Below, one piece after another: positions 10,582 through 20,586 of a DNA stretch of 64,000 nucleotides. The notes beneath the pieces are model-generated. The model made no database searches. It was given only the letters and a program-made list of their open reading frames with translations, and had not been told where the DNA came from. The DNA comes from Zanthoxylum bungeanum (taxonomy: Eukaryota; Streptophyta; Magnoliopsida; Sapindales; Rutaceae). The position numbers and the translations under genes were made by a program. The stretch covers positions 1 to 64,000 of the forward strand of contig SKCR01021091.1 of NCBI GenBank assembly GCA_019454045.1, read 5' to 3'. Numbering within the stretch: position 1 is the stretch's first letter; every line of letters begins with the position of its first letter.

Positions 10582-11556
10582 AATTATGCTAGCTACTTTC
10601 CCAAGGGGTGTGGCTTGGTGGTGTAGGGTTCAGATTTCACTGTATATTAAATAGAGGGAGTAGTCCCACATCTAAGAAATAAATGGAAGTTGAAAGGTTT
10701 ATAAGTGTTTTATAAACTTTTATATTAAATTGGACAAATGAAGCTTGGGCTTGGGCTTGGGCTTGAAGTAAGTGGATGGTTGGCATGGCATGATAATTAA
10801 TTAATATATTTAATATAATTATTTAATTAATCAAAGATGAGCCTTGGGGCGCTTAGGCTCTTGGGATTTATTAAATGCCTTGTGCTAGAAAACGTTTTTT
10901 GTTTTTTATGGTTTTAATTTTAAAGACAGAAGAACACAACTCTTAAAAAAAAGTTGGAATCACAAAAACAATTGGAAAAACGTTTTGGTTGAATCATCAT
11001 TTTAATTGTTTTCTATTTTGTTTATAAATAGAAAAACAGTGTTGCAGAGATCAATATATATTATTATCCATATGATCTTTGAGATATAGAACTTACCATA
11101 TACAAATTTCTGATCCTTGAAAACAAAGAATTATCCAGTAGATTCGTTATGGGTTGAAAAATCGGGTGCATATTTTCGACTTACAGATTGTTGAATCCTG
11201 ATGGCAGACGTCCAACGAACTACAACCAAAGGAGTAGGGGCGAATTTCTACTATAGGACATAGCCTAATACGCTAGCCTCAATCTTACAAGTCAGTGAGT
11301 TTATTGATTTTGATTACTTGAATTGTAAGTTTCGATTCGGATTTAATTTGTTGATTAAGTTTCTGTTTTGGTTCATAAGTTTGTAATTTTGTATATAAGT
11401 TTCTTTTTCAATAAATTGTATTGTATTCACTGATTGTTCTTTAACAGTGACAGCCGGGATTTTACCTTCTGCGCTTAAGCCCGGAATATGTGGTTTGGTG
11501 GTGGGGTTCTAACGATTTCAAAAAAATAAAAATAAATAAAAAATTATGCTAGCTAC
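10582..11556 (+). mobile_element. SINE remnant with 15-bp target duplication, split by a solo LTR
   Basis: AATTATGCTAGCTAC occurs exactly at 10582-10596 and 11542-11556. After the first copy comes a short 5' text with pol III-like boxes (GTGGCTTGGTGGT, GGGTTCAGATTTC; 10597-10639). Before the second copy is an A-rich tail (11521-11541). Direct repeats of this length plus an A-rich tail are the signature of LINE-mediated retroposition. The 870 bases between are best read as a later solo LTR. Removing them leaves a very short SINE, so it was probably truncated. Confidence 0.7.
10641..11513 (+). repeat. Solo copia-type LTR
   Basis: Begins TGTATATTAAATAGAGGG followed by the AGTAGTCCCACATC phrase common near the start of plant copia LTRs, and ends GGGGTTCTAAC. 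GATTTCA flanks it on both sides (10633-10639 and 11514-11520), so the target duplication is 5-7 bp and the exact ends are ambiguous by a base or two. A TATATT/TATAAA-type region lies at about 11035-11065. No internal element sequence remains, as after LTR-LTR recombination. Confidence 0.65.
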
Positions 11557-11574
11557 CACCCACAAAATATAATA

Positions 11575-12434
11575 GGCAAAAATGCAAAAGTGACCCTCTA
11601 ATTTTCATGTTTTTCCATTTAAGTCCGTTAACTTTCAGTTTTGTCAATTCAGTCCTCTAACTTTCAATTTTTGTCAATTCAAAGCTCCGTTATAAATTCA
11701 TCACTGTTGCCGTTACAAATAACGACAACAGTAAAGTAAACGTACTTTACCTATTATTTAATTAACACCCTCAATTAGAAAATATAGGCAGACAGAGGAA
11801 GCCAAAGTACAGTAAACGTACTCTGCTTGCATCTTCGAGCTATTTTTTGATTGTGTGCAATCGCATGTATTGTAATGTTTAACCATTAAGTTTTTGCTAA
11901 ATAAGTTGCATATAATTATTTTCCACACTCGTCGCTAGGGTCCACTGATCAACTGCAGTGTAAAATGTATCATCTCGTGTTTTTTTTTTTGAAGGATTGC
12001 AAATAACGCAATCGAATCATTCGATTCGAGTCTAAATATAGTAGGTAAAACAATTGATTATCTTAATCTCTTATAATAAATACATACATATCTTCGTTAT
12101 AATTTTTATAATTTTTTGACAAAAAATCATATTGAACTTGGGATATGTGTTTTTGACAAAAAAAAATAGCTCGAAGATGCAAGCAGAGTACGTTTACTTT
12201 GCTTTAGCTTCCTCTGGCTGCCTATATTTTCTAATTGAGGATATTAATTAAATAACAGGTACAGTACGGTTACTTTGATGTTGCTGTTATTTGTAACGGC
12301 AACAGTGATGAATTTATAACGGAGCATTGAATTGACAAAAATTGAAAGTTAGAGGACTGAATTGACAAAACTGAAAGTTAACGGACTTAAATGAAAAAAC
12401 ATGAAAATTAGAGGGTCACTTTTACAATTTTACG
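11575..12434. mobile_element. Non-autonomous Mutator-like (foldback) element, 860 bp
   Basis: Terminal inverted repeats of about 274 bp (11575-11848 and 12161-12434) are collinear and nearly complementary throughout; both carry GTGACCCTCTAATTTTCATG near the end. AATATAATA flanks both sides (11566-11574 and 12435-12443), a 9-bp target duplication as made by Mutator-family transposases. The 312-bp centre encodes nothing. It would need a transposase from elsewhere. The transcript of this locus would form a long hairpin. Confidence 0.88.
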
Positions 12435-12443
12435 AATATAATA

Positions 12444-13164
12444 TTAGGATGAATCTTTAAAATCCATAAATGAAGGTAAAATAGGAAGTATATAAATCCA
12501 TACTCAATGCATCATTGGTATGATCAGTAACGTATAAGCTTTCTTCTTATATATAAGTTCATTTAAACCCTAAAAAAAATCCAAAATGTGAAAGAATCAA
12601 ATTAAAACAGTAACTTACTCCAAAACTCAACATTAATTTTCACCGGCTTCTTTTTAGTTATCAAACACCATAATCGTCTTTATTACTCTTCAAGCAAAAT
12701 AAATAAATAGCCTTTAGCAAAATAATTTAATTTGAATCCTCCTGAAAGTTAATTTCCATTCTCCATTTTGATCAAATTTCTTGTATCTTCATTCTTCTTA
12801 GTCTGAATTTTGAACTGTTTTTTCTTTCTAATTGTACAGTATATAACTATGGGATGGGAATGATCCTTTAAGTTTCAAATATTTCGGAATTTTACACCTT
12901 AGGTTTTTGTTTTTTACTCATTCAATCCCTAATGTTATATTTTTAAGGGAGAAGGACATTTGAGCTGCTAAAGTTTCTCATTTTTATCATTAAGTCCTTA
13001 TTATTTTTAATACCCATTACAGTCTTGACCTCAAAATTGTGAAAAAAAAAAAACCAACTTAATTTTTAGATTCTTCACTTTTATAACATTATTATTAGTG
13101 TTTTATATAATGTGCTTGCCAAAAGGTGGGAATGTTTATGTATGTATGATCATTAAAATTAGTG
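12444..13164. other. Intergenic sequence, no gene seen
   Basis: AT-rich sequence between the Mutator-like element and the Tat fragment. It includes T-rich phrases and an A-run near 13041. No open frame over 60 codons with recognisable content and no bounded repeat was seen. Confidence 0.4.
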
Positions 13165-13851
13165 GAGTCTCGTAATCGGCGGTCAAACGACATTCGAGAG
13201 CTATTTCTAGCAACATTTCTCACACTACGATGTCAGTGGAAAAGATGTTTACCAACTTGACTATGGAGTTCCCAGACGACGGAGATTCTCATAATTTGAA
13301 TCCACACCACAACGCCCTAGTTATTTCTCTGCAGGTGGCCAACTTTATGATCAAACGAGTGCTGGTTGAAATGGGCTCTTCAGCCAACATCATTTTCGCC
13401 ACAGCCCTCGCAGACATGGGGGCCGAGTTGGACAAGATAAACAGACGGACGACAGTGCTGATTGGATTTAGTGGGGAACAGAAATTCACAATGGGAGAAA
13501 TATCACTCCCAGTCTACGTAGCGGGAGTGAACAAAATGACCACGTTCTTGGTCTTGGATAGCCCCTCAGCCTACAATCTTATCATGGGCAGACCTTGGAT
13601 TGAGGGCGGTCTCATCCACCTATCACCAAGTTCTTAAGTTTCCAACCAGATGGGGGATTCAAGAAATTAAGGGCGATAGATCAGCATCCAGAACCTGCTA
13701 CCAGACGACCTTAAAGGTGAAAGCCCAGTCGGCATAGCAATTACAGAGTGGATCTCGTGACACGGAGCCGACACTACCAAGTCTTGAGGAGCTTGACGAG
13801 ATCCAGATTCACTCTCAATTTGCAGATCACAAAGCTCATATTGGAGCTAAC
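13165..13851 (+). pseudogene. Tat element protease region
   Basis: An open frame runs from about 13167 (ATG at 13230) to TAA at 13635. It includes NALVISLQVANFMIKRV and then VEMGSSANIIF, where the retropepsin site D-(S/T/G)-G has become [15 protein letters not shown] near 13575 is the flap/end region usual for gypsy proteases. After the stop, [15 protein letters not shown] continues in another frame. The protease would process the polyprotein; the altered active site and frameshift make it inactive. Confidence 0.8.
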
Positions 13852-15139
13852 TTGGACCCCAAACTATGGGCCAATTTGATCGAATTTCTGAAGATGCGAC
13901 ACGACAGTTTTGCATGGTCTCACAAATACATGACGGGAATCGACCCCGAACTGATTACTTACGAACTACACGTGGATCCAGATCACACCCCAGTCAGGCA
14001 GAAGACAAGGAAGTTTGCACCAGAAAGAAACCGGATCATTGATGAAGAGGTTCAGAAACTGTTATAGAATGGAGCTGTTAGGGAAATGCAGTTTCCACAG
14101 TGGCTTGCCAATGTGGTTGTTGTTAGAAAGAAGAATGGAAAGTGGAGAGTTTGTATCGACTTTACAGATTTGAACAAAGCCTGTCCGAATGACTCATTCC
14201 CACTTCCACACATAGACTCGATGGTCGATGCTACAGCTGGGCATGAGTTGTTGAGTTTCATGGATGCGTATTCAGGCTACAATCAGATCCTCATGCATCC
14301 AGACGACCAAGAGAAGACAACCTTCGTCACCAACCGAGGCATTTACTGCTACAAGGTTATGCCCTTCGGCCTGAAAAATGCAGGGGCCACATATCAACGA
14401 CTGGTCAATAAGATGTTCTCCAATAAAATGGGAAGACAATGGAGGTTTACATAGACGACATGCTGGTGAAGTCTTCTAAATCAGAACAACATCTTGAGCA
14501 CCTGGAAGAAGCCTTCAACATCATGGACAGGTACGGGATAAAATTGAATACTACTAAATTTGCATTTGGTGTTGTTTCAGGGAAATTCTTGGGATACGTA
14601 GTCACTCGACGGGGAATTGAAGCGAATCCAGACCAGATCAATCAATCCTCGAAATTCCCTCACCTTCCAGCCCAAAGGATGTCATGCGACTAGCGGGGAG
14701 GATATCAGCACTAAACAAGTTCATCTCCAAGTCCAAGGACAAGAGTTTTCTATTCTTCTCAGCCTTAAAAAAGGCCAATAACTTCTAGTGGACTCTCGCC
14801 TATGAAGAAACTCTGAAGGGACTCAAGCGATATCTTACCATACCACCTCTGTTGTCGAAACCACTCGACAACTAGAGGCTGTTTATCTATTCGGGGGTCT
14901 CAGAACACGCGGTCAGTGCAGTTTTAATCAGAGAAGAGGCGGAAGCACAACTCCCAGTCTACTATGTAAGTAAAGCACTGGTGGGAACGGAATCACGCTA
15001 CCCACTAATGGAGAAGTTGGTATTCGCTTTGATAACAGCTGCAAGAAAGCTCAGACCCTACTTTTAGGGACATCCGATCACAGTATACACTACATATCCT
15101 TTAAGAAGTATACTTCATAAACCAGAATTATCGGGGAGG
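13852..15139 (+). pseudogene. Tat element reverse transcriptase and first RNase H
   Basis: The RT text is very well kept: FAWSHKYMTGIDPELITYEL, WLANVVVVRKKNGKWRVCID, FTDLNKACPNDSFPLPHID, VMPFGLKNAGATYQRLVNKM and the catalytic YIDDMLVKS (near 14445). Breaks are a stop at 14065, a frameshift at about 14440 and another near 14640. From 14700 the degenerate first RNase H reads AGRISALNKFISKS, PVYYVSKALVG and ARKLRPYF, with stops. Text of this form is typical of Tat-lineage elements. Confidence 0.9.
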
Positions 15140-15808
15140 TTGATGAAGTGGGCGATTGAACTCGGAGAACACGACATCACGTACTTGCCCAGGAGCGCTA
15201 TCAAATCACAAGCCTTAGCAGACTTTGTAGCCGACTTCACTTTCAGCCTACTAGCTGCAGCTGAAACAAAAGTCTGCACTGTCCATTCGACAATCCCATG
15301 GAAACTTGCTGTCGATGGATCTAGTAACAAAAAGGGTTGTGGCCTCAGGATAATGATTACCACCCCGAAAGGCGACATTCTACAACAAGCAATCAAGTGC
15401 GGTTTTAGAGTCACCAACAACGAGGCTGAATATGAGGCGTTGATAGCAGGGTTGTCTTTAGCCAAAGAACTCGGAGCTAGAAAGATAGTAGTGAAGTTTG
15501 ATTCGCAATTGATTGTCTACCAGATCCAAGGGTCGTATCACGCACGAGGTCCACAGATGGCATCCTACTTACAAAAGGTAAAAGATATTCAGTCGAAGTT
15601 TGAGGAACTTACCATAACCCAAGTCCCAATAAGTAAGAATTCCCAAGCAGATGCTCTGGCCACCCTTGGTTCAATAATGGAGGGAGACAAACCACGTTCA
15701 ATACCGGTAGTGTACTTGAACTGGCCAGTAATTTGGAAAGAAGAAAGAATGGTCGCCTCTGTCAATTCAGTCGACACTTGGATGTCACCTATTGTCAAAT
15801 ATTTGTGA
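15140..15808 (+). CDS. Tat element archaeal-type RNase H, 222-codon open frame
   Basis: Begins in the connecting region (MKWAIELGEHDITYLPRS), passes SQALADFVADF and enters a second RNase H: LAVDGSSNKKGCGL, NNEAEYEALIAGL, VVKFDSQLIVYQIQG, NSQADALATLGS. The four acidic catalytic positions (D, E, D, D) are all present and there is no internal stop. This extra RNase H is a known Tat-lineage acquisition that removes RNA from RNA-DNA hybrids. The true unit is part of pol, so the ATG is only the first in the open stretch. Confidence 0.88.
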   Translation: MMKWAIELGEHDITYLPRSAIKSQALADFVADFTFSLLAAAETKVCTVHSTIPWKLAVDGSSNKKGCGLRIMITTPKGDILQQAIKCGFRVTNNEAEYEALIAGLSLAKELGARKIVVKFDSQLIVYQIQGSYHARGPQMASYLQKVKDIQSKFEELTITQVPISKNSQADALATLGSIMEGDKPRSIPVVYLNWPVIWKEERMVASVNSVDTWMSPIVKYL

Positions 15809-15889
15809 GAAGGCAAGCTTCCAGACGACAAAATCCAAGCCAGAAAAATCCAGATATAATCTGCAAGGTTCACATTATTCGACGGTAAG

Positions 15890-16831
15890 TTGCTAAGAAG
15901 ATCACTTTCAGAACCCTACCTGAAATGCCTCACACACGATAAGGCGCATCATGTGTTGGCGGAGCTACATGAAGGAGAATGTGGAAATCATTCCGGAGGT
16001 AGGAGCTTGGCTCTCCGAGCCCATTCGACAGGCTACTACTGGCCATCGATGAGGTCCGACTCAGCTGAATTCACTAAGAAGTGTGAAAAATGCCAGAGGT
16101 TTGCTCCGGTCTCATATCTCCCACCGGGAAGACTCAATCCCATCTTATCACCCTGGCCGTTCATGATGTGGGGAATTGACATCGTTGGGAAACTCTCAGC
16201 TGCCCCAAGTCAGCGAGTCTACATGCTTGTGTTGACGGATTACTACTCGAAGTGGATTGAAGTAGAATCATTCGCCAGGATACGTGACAAGGAGGCACAA
16301 ACGTTCGTCTGGAAGAATATCATCTATCGGTTCGGCATACCAAGGGAGATCGTGACTGACAATGGTTGGCAATTCATCACCCAACACTTTCAAGACTTCT
16401 GCAAGAATTGGGGCATAAAGTTGAGCTTCTCGACACCGCGCTTCCCACAAGCAAACGGCCAGGCCGAGTCGTCTAACAAAACGATTCTGAATACTTTGAA
16501 GAAGAGATTAGAGAAGGCAAAAGGCGCTTGGGCGGATGAACTCCCGGGGGTGTTGTGGTCTTACAGGACAACAACTCGTTCATCAACAGGTGAAACCTCA
16601 TTTTCACTGGCATTTGGAACAGAAGCAATAATACCAACCGAAGAAACTATCACATCCCCACGCTACCAATGGCTCGACGAGGAATCGAATCGACAGCTTA
16701 TGAACTACACTCTCGATACAATTGATGAAATGAGGGACCAAGCTTCCATTCGACTAGCAGCCCATCAACAGAGGATGGCTAGATACTTTGACAAGAGCGT
16801 CAGGAGCAGAACTTTTAAGGAAGGGGATTAG
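15890..16831 (+). CDS. Tat element integrase, 313-codon open frame
   Basis: The N-terminal zinc-binding region has LHEGECGNHSGG, then CEKCQRF. The core has GIDIVGKL, VTDNGWQF and FPQANGQAE, with 35 residues between the second D and the E, so the D,D-35-E triad is intact. The frame stops at TAG 16829-16831 inside KEGD. The C-terminal text continues past the stop ([15 protein letters not shown], then NTVHLKRF) to TAA at about 17012. Only this stop and one near 16934 break the end, so decay is recent compared with other elements here. Confidence 0.88.
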   Translation: MLRRSLSEPYLKCLTHDKAHHVLAELHEGECGNHSGGRSLALRAHSTGYYWPSMRSDSAEFTKKCEKCQRFAPVSYLPPGRLNPILSPWPFMMWGIDIVGKLSAAPSQRVYMLVLTDYYSKWIEVESFARIRDKEAQTFVWKNIIYRFGIPREIVTDNGWQFITQHFQDFCKNWGIKLSFSTPRFPQANGQAESSNKTILNTLKKRLEKAKGAWADELPGVLWSYRTTTRSSTGETSFSLAFGTEAIIPTEETITSPRYQWLDEESNRQLMNYTLDTIDEMRDQASIRLAAHQQRMARYFDKSVRSRTFKEGD

Positions 16832-17012
16832 ATCATACGCAGAGTTTTCCTAAACACAAAGGAGATTGGCGATGGAAAGCTGGGACCGAACGGGGAAGGT
16901 CCATACCTCGTCACCAAAATTATTAGGAGATGAGCCTACAAGCTACAAACCGTGGAGGGAACTCTCATCTACAATAGTTGGAACACCGTTCATCTCAAGC
17001 GATTCATCTGGT
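16832..17012 (+). pseudogene. C-terminal tail of Tat integrase
   Basis: In-frame continuation after the TAG at 16829, with the GPYLV and HLKRF motifs usual at the end of gypsy integrases. One further stop is present near 16934. It was part of the integrase before mutation. Confidence 0.75.
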
Positions 17013-17277
17013 AATTTAGTTATCTTTTGAAGTATGCATGCAGTACTTAGTTATCTTTCCCAAAGTATGAAATAAAGAAATTTTTTGTTTGTAAAAGTCA
17101 TTCGACTATTTGGATTAAGAGTCCATTCATTAGAATCATTCATTAGAAGTTGTTTTAACAAGATAGAGAAAATTGTTCAAAATATCGATAAGTTTCCCTT
17201 CCATTCGACAAAATAATACTCTTTGTACAAAATATTATCAAACAAAACCTTAGTGCGTTAGTTTAGAATAAAATTCT
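17013..17277. other. Spacer between pol and the convergent antisense gene
   Basis: AT-rich, no reading frame. Both the plus-strand pol and the minus-strand gene end into this stretch, so transcripts of the two would overlap tail to tail. Confidence 0.5.
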
Positions 17278-20186
17278 TAAACTTCGGGAGCACTAGCTGG
17301 ATCCTCTTCAGCAGCCATGGGAATACTGGCAAGATCATATTCTTCTTGGACTCCAGGCTCAACCCTCGAACCAACCCCGACCAGAGTTGGTCCAATATAT
17401 TCTTCTTCCTTCACTCGTCTCTCGGACTCTCCCAATTCAACCTCAGGAACTGCTACCGATTCAACCTCAACTTTCTTTGAGACGACTTCATCACCCTTTT
17501 CCTCGTCGTCGACACAGAAAGTCTAGCGACATACCTTTCATACTCTCGAATCCATCTTTCCGGCTTCCAATCGGCGTGCTTCCCAGCGAGAAAGTCCTTC
17601 ATCAAGTCACTCAAATCCTTCAGCATAGATTCAATTGCGATCCCTTCTATTTGTTCAAGCAGCTACTCTTTTCCTTCGATACATTATCCAAACCTTTTTT
17701 GTAAGCCTCGATCATTACTTCAGACGTCTCCTTCTCCATCTTTAGAGTAGTCTTAATTTCCTTAAACTCCTTCTCGAGCCCTTTTTCATTTCTCTGAGAA
17801 GTAGCCAACCCGGACTTCAGCTCTGACATTTCCTTCCTCACCACAGACAACGATTTTTCCAGTTCCATGATCATTCTCTGAGTCGACTCCCCATACTTTC
17901 GCATGTTTAAGCTGCATTCCAATGCCTGAAATATCCCAAGTTAGAGATCATTCGATCAAAAAAAATAAAAATAAAATAAAGGAAATCTAATCATACACAT
18001 TTGGTAGTTCAGTGTTGTCGCTTTCTTCATGGCTTCTACTGGACCAATTTTCGATAGCCTTTCTTCATCCCCCTTCAGGAGAAGTCCATCCACGAATGAG
18101 TTTATACTTGAAGGGTCCGATATAGCAGTCGACTCGTGAGGAACCTTTAAAATAACATTCTTCATATGTTCTTCAACCTCCATAACGACTTTCTTTTTCT
18201 TCCCAGCTGGAGTCATTTCAGTCGACTTCCCCTTCTCCGCGACAGCCTCCCTTGATACGACATCTTTAGGTTGAGGGTCCATTATCTGTTCAATTTCAGG
18301 CTCATTCACCTTTAACTTCCTAGCCTTCATGTGATTCTTCATTTCGTCGAGTGAAGATAGTTTGAATGGTCCAGACATCATGTCCTCTGCGCTAGGGGTG
18401 TGCGCGGGTTGGATTGGGTGGGTAAAGGCCAATATTTCTATCCAATCCGCCACTAGCAGGTTGGGAAAATTTCAATCCGCCACCAACCCACCAAAGTCTA
18501 AATCCGGCGGATTGGTTATAAATTTTGGCGGTTTCAACTCAGCGGGTTAGGCGGGTTGGCATTAATAATTTTTTTTAAAAAAATTATCACAAACTACAAT
18601 TTGTTATTGATAATCTCAAAATATAACTAATGCACACAAAAAAACTAAAGGTATATTTCATTGAATAATCTCAATTCCAACACAAACATAGAGTCAATGA
18701 AAAAGAGATATAGATCATCTCTAGCAAAAGTAGGCTTTGCCTTACAACTTAGGAAATTAAAAAATAGTAGAATTAAATCAACGAACTCAAAGTCTTAAGT
18801 CTTAACATACCCAAAGTCAACTATATATATATTTTGTTATGTATGTAAAATTACTAATTAAGCGGGCGGGTCGGATTATAGCGGGTTGGCAATTTTTCAA
18901 TCCGTAACCCAATCCAATCCTTAATTTTGGGGATCTAACCCACCCAACACAAACCACCTAACTTAATGACCCGCACATGGCGGGCGGGTCGGTTGCGGAT
19001 TGGACAGGTCGGCGGGTTAAGCAGATATTTTGCACACCCCTACTCTGAGCATAAAAGTTCATTAGGACTTAGAGACTTTAAAAAGAAAGATTCTCCGTAT
19101 AATTCTTGACACGACCAACTACCAGATATCACAGCCAATACGTCTTTACAAAAGGCCAGTGGGTACCTTCTCGACTGTGAATATCCTTCCACAACAGAGT
19201 CGCCCTTAATCACTTCTCTACCAAAATGACTCTCCAATCTCTTTCTTCAGCCGGTAGAGCTAAAATCGCTTTGGTGTTGGAAATGGTTCGACTAGATGAA
19301 AAAAACGACTTATTTCGTAAGAGATCTACAATAACAAAATCTCTATTATTGCTATTCATAAGTAAATTCGAAGATAGACAATAAATAGAGAAACGCTACT
19401 CACTCGACAAACTCCAATATTCTGGGATTCGACCAGCTCCAGTCGACCCAAAAATACCCTCACCCCTCATAAAAAAGTAATCAGACAGCCAATTTCCTAT
19501 ATCATTCATTGGAAGTCTGGTGACTAAATGTTTCTTTCTGTGACGAAGAAACAAGGTATATCGTCCATTCTCAGTCAAATGCTCATTTAAGTAGTATATG
19601 GCCAGAACATCCTTCAGCTCAAAAAGCACTCCCAATTCGAAGGCCATGCACTCAATCGACAACAGAATCCTCCAAGTGTTTGGCATCAGCTGAGAATGAG
19701 CGATCTCAAAATGATCTAGAACTTCCCAAACTAATCTTGGAATTAGGAACCTCAGTCCATCAGAGAAAGGTCGCATGTAGAATCTCATCCATCCCAGATT
19801 TTGTAGTCGTTTCTTTCACTCGATAAAGGTACCCTCAGTTCCAATGTCTCAGGAAACCTATACTTACACCCGAGTTCCCTAAATAGTTTCTCACTCATTC
19901 GACTAGCGGGGTTCTTCGATAACAGATTAGTTGGCTCACTTGTACTAGGTAATTCACTCGATTCTGCAACGGCTGGTAAACTCCTTAGTGGTATAGCCTC
20001 AGTGGGGACTTCTTGGGATAACTCAGCTACGGTAATTAACCCAGCCTCAATCAAATCCTGATATGACCAATCTATATATACTTCATCCACCTCCGTCTCA
20101 CTAGAAGATGATTCGACAAATTCATCAATCTTATCACCTAAGCTGCCTAAGGATTCTCCACTCGACATCCTCCAAACGACAAGCAT
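17278..20186 (-). pseudogene. Antisense gene of the Tat element (gypsy-type PF04195-like), interrupted
   Basis: Reading on the minus strand from the ATG at 20186 (or MSSGES at 20168): an acidic, Ser/Glu-rich N-terminus (20186-19785); a globular part (19788-19396) with RFLIPRLVWEVLDHFEIA and then SQLMPNTWRILLSIECM, which resembles the 'putative gypsy type transposon' domain (PF04195); a part ending in NELLCSE near 19043; then, after an hAT insertion, a basic/acidic region (18392-17956); a heptad-rich coiled coil (17922-17647); and an acidic tail ending at TAA 17278. A GT-AG intron fits at 19403-19326 (GA|GTGAGT ... TTGTAG|AT) and a second is likely near 17990-17930. At least one frameshift exists near 17500. 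Such antisense genes are reported in Grande/Tat elements; the function is unknown. Confidence 0.75.
18393..19042. mobile_element. Non-autonomous hAT-type element, 650 bp
   Basis: Ends TAGGGGTGTGC and GCACACCCCTA are perfect inverted repeats of 11 bp. They are flanked by CTCTGCGC (18385-18392) and CTCTGAGC (19043-19050), an 8-bp target duplication with one difference, as for hAT transposons. Subterminal GCGGGTTGG-type words recur near both ends. There is no transposase frame. It interrupts the antisense gene. Confidence 0.9.
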
Positions 20187-20193
20187 ATAAACA

Positions 20194-20455
20194 CTAAACT
20201 CCTTAAAAAAAACTATTCCCTAAAGATCAAAACCCATAAACATAATTCTCAAAATAGATCTAAGGTTTGAAAGATCAAACAGCCTATATCATCAAAGAAC
20301 AGCTCGAATCTACACTAAGAACGTTTAAACAAAATGAAGAACAAGAGATGAGTTTTTGAAGAATACCTTGATAGACTTGAAAGCTCTCCCAACTCGATCT
20401 CCGAAATGGAATTTTGAGAATAAAGCAAATGATTAAACAACACTCTCCTATATAA
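20194..20455 (-). promoter_or_regulatory. Candidate promoter and 5' UTR intron of the antisense gene
   Basis: On the minus strand, GGTTATATAGG (plus 20447-20457) is a good TATA box about 265 bases upstream of the ATG. A donor-like CAAG|GTATTC at 20367/20366 and an acceptor-like TTTAG|TGT at 20194/20193 suggest a leader intron of about 170 bp. Inferred from consensus only. Confidence 0.45.
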
Positions 20456-20586
20456 CCTTTTCTTGCGCCTCAAGTTCCCACCAAAAACTCATCGTAATTT
20501 GCGCTAGGGTTGCACAGAAACCAAGAATGAAACCCTAGAGTCGAATGAGAAGCGAGGTAAAATGAGAACAGAACCAGACGACCGGG

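Noticed and set aside
17317..17704. Plus-strand Ser/Thr/Pro-rich frames
   Set aside because: Shadow of the acidic minus-strand tail of the antisense gene, which has a continuous frame to its stop at 17278.
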